NCBI RefSeq assembly: GCF_002803155.1
Contig: NZ_NNBP01000019.1
Span: 148,039 to 212,038, forward strand
Source of the DNA: Streptomyces sp. CB02959
GTDB taxonomy: Bacteria > Actinomycetota > Actinomycetes > Streptomycetales > Streptomycetaceae
Reading direction: 5' to 3'
Length of the DNA: 64,000 nucleotides
Part shown: piece after piece, positions 8,381-17,536 of the stretch
How positions within the stretch are numbered: position 1 is the first letter of the stretch
Layout: each line of letters opens with the position of its first letter
Position numbers and translations under genes: made by a program
The notes under the pieces: model-generated
Told to the model about the DNA's origin: nothing
The model's database searches: none
What the model saw: the letters and a program-made list of their open reading frames with translations, nothing else

Positions 8381-9233
8381 CGCCCGCCCGCACCCTCCCC
8401 TCGGCGCACCGGAGGGCCGGCTGCGCGCCCTGGGGCACGCGCTGTTCGCGTACGGACTGATCGCCTGGATGTGGGTGCGCTCCACGCTCGCCTACCGGAC
8501 GTCGTTCGCCCTGATGGCGCTCGGCAACTTCGCCGCCAGCGGGCTGGACTTCGTCGCGATCCTGCTGATGTTCTCCCGCGTCGACGCGCTCGGCGGTTTC
8601 ACCCTCCCCGAGGTCGCCTTCCTCTACGGCACCTGCGGGCTCGCGCTGAGCCTGGCGGACCTGGCGGTCGGCAACGTCGAGCGGCTCGGGCGCCGGATCC
8701 GCGACGGCACCCTCGACACCCTGCTGCTGCGCCCCGTCCCGGTCTACGTCCAGATCGCCGCGGACCGCTTCGCGCTGCGCCGCCTGGGCCGTACCGCCCA
8801 GAGCCTGCTGGTGCTGCTCTGGGCGACCGGCCGGCTCGACGTGGAGTGGACGGCGGGGCGGGTCCTGATGGTGCCGCTGATGGTGGTGACCGGCGCGGTG
8901 ATCTTCGGCGCGGTCTACACCTTCGGCGCGGCCTTCCAGTTCTGGGCGCAGGACGCCGCCGAGCTGCAGAACTCCGTCACCTACGGCGGCAACGCCCTGC
9001 TCCAGTACCCGCCGACGGTCTTCGCCCGGGACCTGGTGCGCGGGGTCACCTTCATCGTCCCGCTGGCCTTCGTCAACTGGCTGCCCGCGCTGTGGCTGCT
9101 GGGCCGCCCCTACCCCCTCGGACTGCCGGTCTGGACCGCCTTCCTGGGGCCGGCGGTGGCCGCCCTGATGGTCGCGGGCGCCGCGCTGGCCTGGCGGCAC
9201 GGCATCCGCGCCTATCGCAGCACCGGCAGCTGA
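8373..9233 (+). CDS. ABC-2 type exporter permease (second of pair)
   Basis: A 286-residue membrane protein with about six helices, paralogous to the preceding permease: it shares RIRDGTLDTLLLRPVPVYVQIAADRFALRRLGR with the corresponding part of its neighbour. The start GTG at 8373 lies inside the end of the upstream gene, so the two are translationally coupled. It belongs to the same DUF990/ABC-2 group and is expected to pair one-to-one with the first permease. The ATPase gene starts 40 bases downstream behind its own ribosome site. Confidence 0.87.
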   Translation: MASARPHPPLGAPEGRLRALGHALFAYGLIAWMWVRSTLAYRTSFALMALGNFAASGLDFVAILLMFSRVDALGGFTLPEVAFLYGTCGLALSLADLAVGNVERLGRRIRDGTLDTLLLRPVPVYVQIAADRFALRRLGRTAQSLLVLLWATGRLDVEWTAGRVLMVPLMVVTGAVIFGAVYTFGAAFQFWAQDAAELQNSVTYGGNALLQYPPTVFARDLVRGVTFIVPLAFVNWLPALWLLGRPYPLGLPVWTAFLGPAVAALMVAGAALAWRHGIRAYRSTGS

Positions 9234-9273
9234 CACCACATCGACAAGCCAAGAAGAAAAGGGAGTTGCGGCC

Positions 9274-10299
9274 ATGGAGGGCGCGAACGGGGTGGCCGCG
9301 GAGCCGCTGATCGAGGTGGCCGGCGTCGAGAAGGTCTTCACCGTCCGGCGCCGGGCGGGCCGGCTGCGCCGGACCCGGCACGAGGTGCGGGCCGTCGACG
9401 GCCTCACCTTCCAGGTGCCGCGCGGCGAGATGGTCGGCTACATCGGGCCCAACGGCGCCGGGAAGTCCACCACCATCAAGATGCTGACCGGCATCCTGGT
9501 GCCCAGCGGCGGCCGGCTGCGGGTCGCCGGCGTCGACCCGTCCCGCGAACGCACCCGCCTCGCCCGCCGGATCGGCGTGGTCTTCGGGCAGCGCACCACC
9601 CTGTGGTGGGACCTGCCGCTCAAGGACTCCTTCGAGCTGGTGCGCCGGATGTACCGGGTCCCGGCCGCCGTCTTCCGCGCCAACCTCGACCGCTGCGTCG
9701 AACTCCTCGACCTGGCACCGCTGTTGGACGTACCGGTCCGTCAACTCTCGCTCGGCCAGCGGATGCGCGGCGACATCACGGCGGCACTGCTGCACGACCC
9801 CGAGGTGCTCTACCTCGACGAGCCGACCATCGGCCTGGACGTCGTCAGCAAGGCCAAGGTCCGTGCGTTCCTGCGCGAGGTCAACGCCGAGCGGGGTACC
9901 ACGGTCCTGCTCACCACCCACGACCTCACCGACATCGAGCAGTTGTGCCGCCGGGTGATGGTGATCGACCACGGGCGGCTGGTCTTCGACGGGGACTTGG
10001 CCGGGCTGCGGGCGGCCGCGGACGGCGAACGGATGCTGGTGGTGGACCTGGCGGAGGAACTCCCGCCCATCGACGGCGTCCCCGGGGCCCGCACGGTCAA
10101 GGTGGACGGCCCCCGGCAGTGGCTGGCGTTCCCGGCGGCGCGCAGCGCGGCGCCCCTGGTGACGGCGGTCGCCGCGCGCTATCCGCTGGTGGACCTCTCG
10201 GTCCGCGAACCCGACATCGAGACCCTGATCGCCGAGCTGTACGCGGGCGGTGGCGCCGCCCGCCGCGAGCCGGGCGACTCGGCGCGGGCCGCGCTCTAA
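9274..10299 (+). CDS. ABC exporter ATP-binding protein
   Basis: A 341-residue cytoplasmic ATPase of the ABC-2 exporter operon. Walker A is GPNGAGKST, the Q-loop region reads VFGQRTTLWWDLPLKDSF, the signature is LSLGQRMRGD (a LSLGQR variant typical of this DrrA/CcmA-like group), Walker B is VLYLDEPTIGLD and the switch His is in LLTTHD. A short linker precedes the core with the acidic start AEPLIEVAGVEKVF. The final 100 residues form the usual C-terminal domain of this group. Start ATG follows GGGAG. It completes a three-gene exporter with the two permeases. Confidence 0.93.
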   Translation: MEGANGVAAEPLIEVAGVEKVFTVRRRAGRLRRTRHEVRAVDGLTFQVPRGEMVGYIGPNGAGKSTTIKMLTGILVPSGGRLRVAGVDPSRERTRLARRIGVVFGQRTTLWWDLPLKDSFELVRRMYRVPAAVFRANLDRCVELLDLAPLLDVPVRQLSLGQRMRGDITAALLHDPEVLYLDEPTIGLDVVSKAKVRAFLREVNAERGTTVLLTTHDLTDIEQLCRRVMVIDHGRLVFDGDLAGLRAAADGERMLVVDLAEELPPIDGVPGARTVKVDGPRQWLAFPAARSAAPLVTAVAARYPLVDLSVREPDIETLIAELYAGGGAARREPGDSARAAL

Positions 10300-10308
10300 T
10301 CTGTCCGT

Positions 10309-11019
10309 ATGACTGACGAACGCCTCCCCCAGTTGCGCGCCTCCGACGCCGACCGTGAGCGGGTCGCCGAGATCCTGCGGGACGCCCTCGCCGAGGGACG
10401 GCTGGACATGGCGGAGTTCGACGAGCGGTTCGACGCCGCCTACCAGGCCCGCACCTACGGCGAGCTGGAGCGGATCACCGCCGACCTGCCGGCGGCCGCA
10501 CCGGCCCCGGCCCCGCTGTCGCTCCGCAAGGAGCCGGCGCCGGACGGCGCGGTGACGGCCTGGTCCGAGCGGGTCCGCGAGGACGCCAGGGGCTCCACGT
10601 CGGGCATCGCGGTCATGGGCGGCTTCGAACGCAAGGGCCGGTGGACGATCGGGCGCCGGTTCACCGCGGTGTGCCTCATGGGCGGCGGCGAACTCGACCT
10701 GCGCGAGGCCGACTTCGCCGGCCGGGAGGTCGAGATCAGCATCTGGGCGCTGATGGGCGGCGTCAACGTCATCGTGCCGCCGGGTGTCGAGGTGGAGGTG
10801 CGCGGACTGGGCATCATGGGCGGTTTCGACTCCCGGGAGGACGGGGTGCCGGGCGAGCCCGGGGCGCCCCGGGTGATCGTCTCGGGGCTGGCCCTGATGG
10901 GCGGCGTCGGCGTGGAGCGCAAGCTGCCCAAGGAGGAGCTGCGGCGCCTGAAGGCCGAGCGCAAGGAGGAGCGGCGGCGGCTCAAGCAGGAGCGCCGGGA
11001 GCGCCGCGAACTGGGCTGA
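10309..11019 (+). CDS. DUF1707 / LiaF-like cell-wall-response protein
   Basis: A 236-residue protein. Residues 5-60 are a DUF1707 domain (LRASDADRERVAEILRDALAEGRLDMAEFDERFDAAYQARTYGEL). The second half repeats MGG-containing beta strands (AVMGGFERKG, CLMGGGELDLREADF, WALMGGVNVIVPPGVEVEV, GIMGGFDSRE, ALMGGVGV), as in the LiaF-like C-terminal domain linked to cell-wall antibiotic sensing. It ends in a highly charged helix. No membrane helix is visible, so it is probably cytoplasmic. TAATCT six bases before ATG, with no Shine-Dalgarno site, suggests a leaderless start, although the ABC exporter operon ends only 9 bases upstream. Confidence 0.85.
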   Translation: MTDERLPQLRASDADRERVAEILRDALAEGRLDMAEFDERFDAAYQARTYGELERITADLPAAAPAPAPLSLRKEPAPDGAVTAWSERVREDARGSTSGIAVMGGFERKGRWTIGRRFTAVCLMGGGELDLREADFAGREVEISIWALMGGVNVIVPPGVEVEVRGLGIMGGFDSREDGVPGEPGAPRVIVSGLALMGGVGVERKLPKEELRRLKAERKEERRRLKQERRERRELG

Positions 11020-11035
11020 GGCGGGGCCGCCGCGG

Positions 11036-12346
11036 TCAGAGCGCGGCGGGCGCGACCTGCCGGAGCCGGCCGACGTCCACCGCGTCGGCCATCGCGCGGT
11101 AGCCGGTGTCGCTGGGGTGCAGATGGTCCCCGGAGTCGTAGGCCGGCCGCAGCCGCAGCGGGTGCGCCGGATCGCGCAGGGCCCGGTCGAAGTCGACGAC
11201 CTCGTCGTAGACGGCGCCGGAGCGGATCAGGTGGTTGACCTGTTCGCGTACCGCGTTGAGCTGGTGGGAGTAGCCGCGGTGCCCGCCGAACGGAGTGAGG
11301 GTGGAGCCGGTGACCCGCACCCCGTGGGCGTGTGCCCGGCTCACCACCTCCCGCATGCCCGCGACGATCTTCTGCGCGTCGAGCTGGCGCGGGGCCTTGA
11401 ACAGGTCGTTCACGCCGATCTCGACCACCACCGCCTTCACGCCCGTACGGGACAGTGCGTCGCGGTCCAGGCGGGAGAGCAGGCTGGGCCCGTTGGTGGG
11501 GGCGAGGCGGCTGCTGTCGGTCAGCAGGCGGTTGCCGCTGATGCCGGCGTTGAGGACGCCGTAGCGGGGGGCGCCCGGCTCCTCGCGCAGCCGGTCGGCG
11601 AGGAAGTCGGTCCAGCGGTGGTTGGCGCCCGGGGTGGAGGTGATGCCGTCGGTGATCGAGTCGCCGATCGCCACCACCGCACCGTGCGCCTGGGTGGTCC
11701 ACACGTCCACACCGGTCAGATAGCGCCAGTAGGGGCTCTGCTCGGTGTAGGCGGTGCCGGTGGTGTCCTCGGTGCGGTCGCCGCGCGCCAGGTAGGACGT
11801 CTGGCGGGCGTACGGGTGGTAGGTGGCCGGTCCCGAGGGGGCCGGGGAGTACGTGGTGACCAGCAGGTCGGCGTTGCCGGGGACGCTCAGCCGGACCGGG
11901 TCGCTGGTGATCTCGCCGCCGACCGGGAGGGTCACCGAGGGCTTGCCGCCGAAGGTGAGCCGCCGCATCGTGCCGGCCGTGGCGATCGGGCTGCCGTTGC
12001 CCGCCGACAGCGCCAGCGAGGCATGGCTGAGCGGCAGCGGGCGGGTGCCGTAGAGGTTGGAGAGCCGGATCCGGGCGCCGGAGCCGCCGACGCTGGTGTG
12101 GACGACGTTCCGGATCGACATCTGGGCGTAGCCGTCCTGGGTGCCGGGCTCGGCCGACGCCGCGGCCGCCGACCAGGTGCCGACCCACTGCCCGGAGACC
12201 GCCGGCGCCGCCGACGTCCGCGGTTCGTGCGGAGCGCCGCCCGGGGTGCCGCGGGTGCCGCCGAAGCCGACGAATATCACGGCCGAGATCAGCACCACCA
12301 CCGCCGCCAGGCAGGCGAGCAGGGTGTAACCCACACGTCTGGTCAT
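11036..12346 (-). CDS. Secreted or membrane-anchored SGNH/GDSL hydrolase
   Basis: A 436-residue serine esterase of the SGNH family. An N-terminal signal or anchor helix (about residues 5-27) exports it. The catalytic blocks are AIGDSITDG (block I Ser, about residue 228), LNAGISGNRLL (block II Gly), VVEIGVNDL (block III Asn) and LHPSDTGYRAMAD (block V Asp/His), all present. The 130 residues before the SGNH core form a beta-rich N-terminal domain common in actinobacterial members. The start ATG 12346 has GGAGAC upstream; a longer frame has no ribosome site. The natural ester substrate is unknown, and the gene is convergent with the DUF1707 gene. Confidence 0.9.
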   Translation of the reverse strand: MTRRVGYTLLACLAAVVVLISAVIFVGFGGTRGTPGGAPHEPRTSAAPAVSGQWVGTWSAAAASAEPGTQDGYAQMSIRNVVHTSVGGSGARIRLSNLYGTRPLPLSHASLALSAGNGSPIATAGTMRRLTFGGKPSVTLPVGGEITSDPVRLSVPGNADLLVTTYSPAPSGPATYHPYARQTSYLARGDRTEDTTGTAYTEQSPYWRYLTGVDVWTTQAHGAVVAIGDSITDGITSTPGANHRWTDFLADRLREEPGAPRYGVLNAGISGNRLLTDSSRLAPTNGPSLLSRLDRDALSRTGVKAVVVEIGVNDLFKAPRQLDAQKIVAGMREVVSRAHAHGVRVTGSTLTPFGGHRGYSHQLNAVREQVNHLIRSGAVYDEVVDFDRALRDPAHPLRLRPAYDSGDHLHPSDTGYRAMADAVDVGRLRQVAPAAL

Positions 12347-12741
12347 GCCGGAGGCGTCTCCTGGAGGCTGGCGGAGCTGCGCGCTCCGGGCGGACAGGGG
12401 CGGCGGGACGCGGACGCCCGGACCTGGGAGGTTCGGACTGCGGACGTCCGGCGAGCGGCGGTGCCGTCGCGGTCCGGCCGGGGATCCATGATCCCACGGA
12501 CTGCCGGGGGACCGCCCGCCGCCCCGGTCCGCACCCGGCGTCCGGGGCACCGGGAACTCGTGGGGGGTTCCGCGAGTAGGGCACTGTGGGACACATACGG
12601 GCGTACGGCCGGCACGACCGGATCCCGGCGACCCGGGACGGCCCGCGCGGCCCGCTCCGCACCGGCCCGTACGGCCGGCACGGGCGGTGCGGACCGGATG
12701 GCGTACGGAAGGCGGGGGACACGGTGGGAGTGGTGGAGCGG
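12347..12741. other. Divergent intergenic region
   Basis: About 395 bases between the SGNH hydrolase and DUF445 genes, extremely GC-rich. It should contain both promoters but I could not pick out convincing elements. In-frame GTG codons at 12724 and 12730 are possible alternative starts of the DUF445 protein. Confidence 0.35.
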
Positions 12742-14118
12742 ATGGAACACACCCTGACGGAGGGGCCGGAGGGGCCGCAGGGGCCGGGGACGGCGCGGGC
12801 CGTCGAGCCGGTGCCGGCCCCGGGCGGCGCCCCGGACGGCCGGACGGTGCCCGGCGGCTTCGGCTACAGCGCCGCCGACGAGGAGAAGCGGCGGGGCGTC
12901 CGCCGGATGAAGGCCCTGGCGACCGGGCTGCTGCTGGTCGTCGCCGCGGTGTACGTGCTGGCGAAGTGGGCCGGCGCGGCCGGTGCGGGCGGCTGGACCG
13001 GCTTCGTCGCGGCGGCCGCCGAGGCCGGCATGGTCGGTGCGCTGGCCGACTGGTTCGCGGTCACCGCGCTGTTCAAGCGGCCGATGGGCCTGCCGATCCC
13101 GCACACCGCGATCATCCCCACCAAGAAGGACCAGCTCGGGCAGAGCCTGGGCGAGTTCGTCGGGGAGAACTTCCTCTCCGGCGAGGTGGTCCGGCGCCGA
13201 CTGCGCTCGGTCGGCGTCGGTGCCCGGCTCGGCGCCTGGCTCGCCGAGCCGCGGAACGCCGACCGGGTCACCGCCGAACTCTCCACCGCGCTGCGCGGCG
13301 CGCTGACCGTGCTGCGCGACTCCGACGTCCAGGCGGTGGTCGGCGAGGCCATCACCCGCCGCGCCGACGCCCAGGAGATCGCGCCGGGCATCGGCGCGCT
13401 GCTGGAGAAGATCGTCGCCGAGGGCGGCCACACCCGGGTGGTGGACCTGGTCTGCGCCCGCGCCCACGACTGGCTGGTCGACCACGGCGACTCGGTCGTC
13501 GCCGCGGTCTCCGGCGGCGCCCCCGGATGGACCCCCCGGTTCGTCGACCGCAAGGTGGGCGACCGGGTCTACAAGGAGCTCCTCCGCTTCGTCACCGAGA
13601 TGCGCGACATGCCCGAGCACCCGGCGCGCGGCGCGGTGGACCGCTTCCTGACGGACTTCGCCGGCGACCTGCGGTCCGACCCCGGCACCCGCGAGAAGGT
13701 CGAACGGCTCAAGTCCGAGGTGCTGGGCCGCGGCGAGGTGCAGGACCTGATCGCCTCCACCTGGGGCGCGGTCCGCGCGATGATCGTGGCCGCCGCCGAG
13801 GACGAGCGCAGCGAACTCCGGCTCCGGGTGCGGGCGGCACTGCTCTCCCTGGGCGGGCGGCTGACCGCCGACGACCGGCTGCGAGGCAAGGTCGACGGCT
13901 GGCTGGAGGGCGCCGCCGCCTACGTGGTGACGACGTACCGGAGCGAGATCACCGCACTGATCACCGACACCGTCGCGGGCTGGGACGCCGAGCACACCTC
14001 GAAGAAGATCGAGGCGCACATCGGCCGCGACCTGCAGTTCATCCGCATCAACGGCACGGTCGTCGGCGCCCTCGCCGGACTGTGCATCTACGCCGTCTCC
14101 CAGGCGTTCGGCGGCTGA
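12742..14118 (+). CDS. DUF445 family membrane protein
   Basis: About 458 residues, DUF445 family (YjiN-like), function unknown. A hydrophilic proline-rich start of about 50 residues precedes a transmembrane helix (MKALATGLLLVVAAVYVLAKW), then the signature GMVGALADWFAVTALFKRPMGLPIPHTAIIPTKKDQLGQSLGEFV, a long helical region with SDVQAVVGEAITRR, and a final transmembrane helix (GTVVGALAGLCIYAVSQAF). ATG 12742 has GGAG only three bases upstream, so GTG 12724 is an alternative. The helical middle probably forms a coiled coil in the cytoplasm anchored at both ends. Confidence 0.85.
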   Translation: MEHTLTEGPEGPQGPGTARAVEPVPAPGGAPDGRTVPGGFGYSAADEEKRRGVRRMKALATGLLLVVAAVYVLAKWAGAAGAGGWTGFVAAAAEAGMVGALADWFAVTALFKRPMGLPIPHTAIIPTKKDQLGQSLGEFVGENFLSGEVVRRRLRSVGVGARLGAWLAEPRNADRVTAELSTALRGALTVLRDSDVQAVVGEAITRRADAQEIAPGIGALLEKIVAEGGHTRVVDLVCARAHDWLVDHGDSVVAAVSGGAPGWTPRFVDRKVGDRVYKELLRFVTEMRDMPEHPARGAVDRFLTDFAGDLRSDPGTREKVERLKSEVLGRGEVQDLIASTWGAVRAMIVAAAEDERSELRLRVRAALLSLGGRLTADDRLRGKVDGWLEGAAAYVVTTYRSEITALITDTVAGWDAEHTSKKIEAHIGRDLQFIRINGTVVGALAGLCIYAVSQAFGG

Positions 14119-14202
14119 CCCGGCCGGGCACCGGGCCGCGCGCCCGGACCTCCGGCCGCACCGCCTCTGGCAGGCTGCGGCCGGAGGGCTTACGGTGCCC
14201 GC

Positions 14203-15003
14203 GTGCGGGAGCGGATACCGGTGGTCGTACAGGGGCGGCGGGGGCGGTACGACCGCCGCTCGCCGGCCGTGTGGGCCCTGTGGACCGGCGCCGAGCTGGC
14301 CGTCACGCTCGGCGTCGTCCTGCTGCTGTTCGTCGTCCACCAGCTGTGGTGGACCAACCGCGAGGCCCAGGACGCGGCCCGCGACCAGGTCGGCCGGTTG
14401 GAGCGGCAGTGGCGGGACGGAGCCGCGGCCGGGCCGCCACCCGCCCCGCCGGCGGACGGTAGCGGGGCCGCGCGGCCGGCCGTCCCGCCGGGCGGCACGC
14501 CGCCCACCGCACCCCCGTCCGGCCGGGACACCGCCCCGGCGACCCCGCCCCGCGACCTCGCCTACGCGATCCTGCGCATCCCCCGCCTCGGCCTGACCGC
14601 CCCGGTCGCCGAGGGCATCGGCCGCACCGCCGTCCTCGACAAGGGCTACGTCGGCCACTACCCGCACACCGCGCAGCCCGGCGGGACCGGCAACACCGCG
14701 CTGGCCGGCCACCGCAACACCCACGGCGAACCGTTCCGGCACCTCGACCGGCTGCGCCCCGGCGACACCGTCGTCCTGGAGACCGCCCGCCTCCGCGCCA
14801 CCTACGTGGTCCGCGCGACGCTGCCCGAGACCACCCCCGGCGACGGCACCGTCCTCGCCCCCGTCCCCCGCAGCACCGTCCACCCCGGCTACGGCTTCAC
14901 CGCCCCGGGCGCGTACCTCACCCTGACGACCTGCACACCGGAGTACACCTCCACCTACCGCCTGGTCGTCTGGGCGGTGCTGCGGACGGCGCAGCCGCGG
15001 TGA
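14203..15003 (+). CDS. Class E sortase
   Basis: A 266-residue sortase of class E, the housekeeping transpeptidase that in streptomycetes links LAXTG proteins to the wall. An N-terminal anchor helix (about 28-46) is followed by a proline/alanine-rich linker and a C-terminal catalytic barrel (about 120-262). The catalytic His is in ALAGHRNTHGEPFRHLDRL, the Cys in LTLTTCTPEYTSTYRL and the Arg in TYRLVVWA, so the triad is intact. GTG 14203 is the first start; GTG 14221 has a better-placed GGGAG and may be the real one. No obvious LAXTG substrate is encoded nearby. Confidence 0.9.
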   Translation: MRERIPVVVQGRRGRYDRRSPAVWALWTGAELAVTLGVVLLLFVVHQLWWTNREAQDAARDQVGRLERQWRDGAAAGPPPAPPADGSGAARPAVPPGGTPPTAPPSGRDTAPATPPRDLAYAILRIPRLGLTAPVAEGIGRTAVLDKGYVGHYPHTAQPGGTGNTALAGHRNTHGEPFRHLDRLRPGDTVVLETARLRATYVVRATLPETTPGDGTVLAPVPRSTVHPGYGFTAPGAYLTLTTCTPEYTSTYRLVVWAVLRTAQPR

Positions 15004-15054
15004 GCGGGGACCGCCGGCCGCCCAGGACCCCTCCCGGCCGGCGGGGACGTCGCC

Positions 15055-15060
15055 TAGGCT
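15055..15060 (+). promoter_or_regulatory. Putative -10 element of a leaderless transcript (DUF3311 gene)
   Basis: TAGGCT lies eight bases before the GTG start at 15069, and no Shine-Dalgarno sequence is present. A clear -35 is not visible. Confidence 0.4.
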
Positions 15061-15068
15061 CTTCCCAC

Positions 15069-15332
15069 GTGTCAAACCAGTCCCCCGGAGGCCCGCCCCC
15101 GGGATCCCGAAAGCGCCCCGCGCTGCTCTGGCTGCTGCTGCCGTATGTGCTGTTCCTGGTAGTGCTGCCGTTCGTCAACCGGGTCACCCCGACCGTCCTC
15201 GGCCTGCCGTTCCTCTTCTTCTGGATGCTGCTCGCCACCCTGCTGACGCCGGTGTCGGTGTGGCTGGCGCGCCGCGGTGACCTCAGGCGGGGCCGCGGCC
15301 GGGACGACGGCCCGATCGGGGGCCGGGTGTGA
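15069..15332 (+). CDS. DUF3311 small membrane subunit of a solute symporter
   Basis: An 87-residue protein with two transmembrane helices (LLWLLLPYVLFLVVLPFVN and GLPFLFFWMLLATLLTPVSVWLA) and a basic tail, of the DUF3311 family. Such proteins are almost always encoded just before a sodium:solute symporter, as here, where the symporter GTG overlaps the stop (GTGTGA). It is probably a small accessory subunit of that carrier. GTG 15069 is preferred over an upstream GTG at 15000 because the homologous part begins there and a -10-like hexamer sits eight bases upstream. Confidence 0.85.
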   Translation: MSNQSPGGPPPGSRKRPALLWLLLPYVLFLVVLPFVNRVTPTVLGLPFLFFWMLLATLLTPVSVWLARRGDLRRGRGRDDGPIGGRV

Positions 15333-16846
15333 ACGCCACCGTCTCCACCGCGATCTTCGCCGCGTTCATGGTCCTGACCGTCGTCCTGGGACTGCTCGCG
15401 GTCCGCGGGCGAGGGGCGGGTACGTCCCGGGCGGGCCTGACCGAGTGGTCGGTGGGCGGTCGCAGCCTGGGCACCGTCTTCATCTGGGTGCTGATGGCCG
15501 GCGAGAGCTACACGAGCTTCAGCTACCTCGGCGCGGCCGGCTGGGGATACAACTTCGGCGCGCCGGTGCTCTACGTCCTGGCCTACATGTCCTGCGGCTA
15601 CGCGATCGGCTACGTCGTCGGCCCGATGCTGTGGGCCTACGCCCGCCGCCACGGCCTGGTCGGCATCACCGACATCGTCGCCCACCGCTACCGCCGGCCC
15701 TGGCTCGGCGCCGCCGTCGCCGTCCTGGCCACCGTCTGCCTGCTGCCCTACATCCAGCTCCAGATCGCCGGCATGGGCGTGGTCGTCTCGACCATCTCCT
15801 ACGGCACGATCAGCCTCAACTGGGCCTATTTCATAGGCTTCGCGGTGACCACCGGCTTCGTCGTCGTCAGCGGACTGCGCGGCAGCGCCTGGGTGTCGGT
15901 CCTCAAGGACATCCTGGTCATCGTCACCCTCGGCTTCCTCGCGGTGTACGTCCCGCTGCACTACTTCGGCGGCTACGGCCCCTTCCTGGACCGGATCGTG
16001 GCCGAGAAGCCGCAGTGGCTGACCTTTCCCGGCCACGCCTCCGGCGGCCTGGGCCAGTCCTGGTTCATCAGCACGACGCTGATCAACTCCCTGACGGTGG
16101 TGATCTTCCCGACCACCGTGGCCGGCTACCTGGGCGCCCGCAACGCCGACGTGCTCCGCCGCAACGCCATGTACCTGCCCTTCTACAACGTCCTGCTGTT
16201 CGTGCCGATGCTGCTGGGGCTGGCGGCGCTGTTCGTCGTCCCGGGGCTGACCGGCGCCGGGTCCAACCTGGCGCTGTTCAAACTGGTCGTGGACTCCCTG
16301 CCGGCCTGGGCGGTCGGGGTGATCGGGGTGGCCGCGGCGCTCTCCTCGATCGTGCCGATGGCGGTCTTCATGCTGGTCATCGGCACGATGTGGGGCAGGA
16401 GCGTGCTGGGCGCCGTGCCCCGTCTGGCGTCCCGTCAGAAGCTCTGGTCGCAGCTGGTCGTGGTGGTCGCCGGAGCGCTCGCGCTGGCGCTCACCTACAC
16501 CGCGCCCAACACCCTGGTCCGGCTCTCCCTGATCTCCTACGAGGGCATGGCGCAACTGGTGCCGATGCTGCTCCTGGGCCTGGTGTGGCGGCGGTTGACG
16601 ATATATGCGGCGGTGAGCGGCCTGGTGGCGGGCTTCACCCTGGTGTGCGTCCTGGTCTTCGGCGGCCACGACCCGGTGTGGGGCGTGAACGCCGGGATCG
16701 TCGGACTCGCGGTGAACGTACTGGTGACCCTGGCGGTGACCTGGCTCGGCCCGCGGGAACGGGTCGACGACCGGCCGGACGCCGAAGTCCTGGCGCTGGA
16801 GGACGAGTTCCGCCGGGCCGAGGCCGCCGCGAGCGGCACCCGCTGA
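15329..16846 (+). CDS. Sodium:solute symporter (SSS family)
   Basis: A 505-residue cytoplasmic-membrane symporter with about 13 helices, of the SSS/SLC5 family. It has the helix 1-2 features SVGGRSLGTVFIWVLMAGESYTSFSYLG and the family region GLRGSAWVSVLKDILVIVTL with the SSS sodium-site surroundings. Paired with DUF3311 it resembles the MctP-type monocarboxylate/short organic acid carriers; the substrate is inferred from that resemblance only. It is translationally coupled to DUF3311 by a 4-bp overlap and is followed by a good hairpin terminator. Confidence 0.9.
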   Translation: MNATVSTAIFAAFMVLTVVLGLLAVRGRGAGTSRAGLTEWSVGGRSLGTVFIWVLMAGESYTSFSYLGAAGWGYNFGAPVLYVLAYMSCGYAIGYVVGPMLWAYARRHGLVGITDIVAHRYRRPWLGAAVAVLATVCLLPYIQLQIAGMGVVVSTISYGTISLNWAYFIGFAVTTGFVVVSGLRGSAWVSVLKDILVIVTLGFLAVYVPLHYFGGYGPFLDRIVAEKPQWLTFPGHASGGLGQSWFISTTLINSLTVVIFPTTVAGYLGARNADVLRRNAMYLPFYNVLLFVPMLLGLAALFVVPGLTGAGSNLALFKLVVDSLPAWAVGVIGVAAALSSIVPMAVFMLVIGTMWGRSVLGAVPRLASRQKLWSQLVVVVAGALALALTYTAPNTLVRLSLISYEGMAQLVPMLLLGLVWRRLTIYAAVSGLVAGFTLVCVLVFGGHDPVWGVNAGIVGLAVNVLVTLAVTWLGPRERVDDRPDAEVLALEDEFRRAEAAASGTR

Positions 16847-16851
16847 CGACC

Positions 16852-16880
16852 GGCCGCCGCGGCCCCGCGCCGCGGCGGCC
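16852..16880 (+). terminator. Hairpin terminator after the symporter
   Basis: GGCCGCCGCGG (16852-16862) pairs perfectly with CCGCGGCGGCC (16870-16880) around a seven-base loop, nine bases after the symporter stop codon. No T run follows, as is common for streptomycete terminators. Confidence 0.65.
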
Positions 16881-17088
16881 GTCCCGTTCCGGCCCCCTCC
16901 GCGGCCACCCGCCGCGCCACGGACCGCCGTTCACCGCCGAGAGTGAATCCCCGAACGGACTGTCGCAACCGCTCGCACGTCCGGTTACTCTGATACGGAC
17001 GGTCGGATCGACGCACGAAGAGGGCCGATCGACGAACGACGACCGATGAACGACGAGGCGCGGGGGAGCGCGGGGAGGGGGACGCCGG

Positions 17089-17394
17089 ATGTACCGCATC
17101 GCCGATGCCTGGCGGCTCTACACCAGCGCGCTGTTCTTCCTGCTCGCCGGACTCCTGCTGGCGCAGGCCGGTCTGACGACGACACTGGCTGCCGCCGCGA
17201 CCACCGCCGCGGTGCTGCTGCTGTGCAGCGCCCTCGCCCTGGCCGCCGCCGCCCGCCCGGTGCCACCGGGCCGGATACGCACGGCCATCCGCGACCGTGA
17301 ACGCCGTACGGCGTTCCTGCCGCAACGCGACCCCGATGCCGCCGGCCGCCCGCGCCCGCGAGCACCCGGCCGCGCCCTCCCGGCGGCCGCGTAG
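17089..17394 (+). CDS. Small membrane protein (DUF6412-like)
   Basis: A 101-residue protein with two hydrophobic segments (about residues 10-27 and 32-56) and a basic, proline-rich cytoplasmic tail. GGGGAGGGGGA lies just upstream of ATG 17089. It resembles the DUF6412 proteins that sit beside YidC-like insertases in Streptomyces; the assignment is by context and general appearance. The insertase gene follows 142 bases downstream, so co-expression is likely. Confidence 0.65.
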   Translation: MYRIADAWRLYTSALFFLLAGLLLAQAGLTTTLAAAATTAAVLLLCSALALAAAARPVPPGRIRTAIRDRERRTAFLPQRDPDAAGRPRPRAPGRALPAAA

Positions 17395-17536
17395 CCGCTC
17401 CGGCGCACTCCCGCCACGCCCGGCAGCCGTCCGGCGCGTGCCCTGATCCGCCCCACCCCCGCGCCGGTGCGTGCCCGCGCGGTCCGTCACGCCGTATCTC
17501 CCTTTCGGCACGACGAGACCCGTGGAGGGCTCACCC

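Noticed and set aside
12343..15075. A 910-residue minus-strand frame
   Set aside because: Shadow of the DUF445 and sortase genes; it has repetitive His/Gly/Arg content and no motifs.
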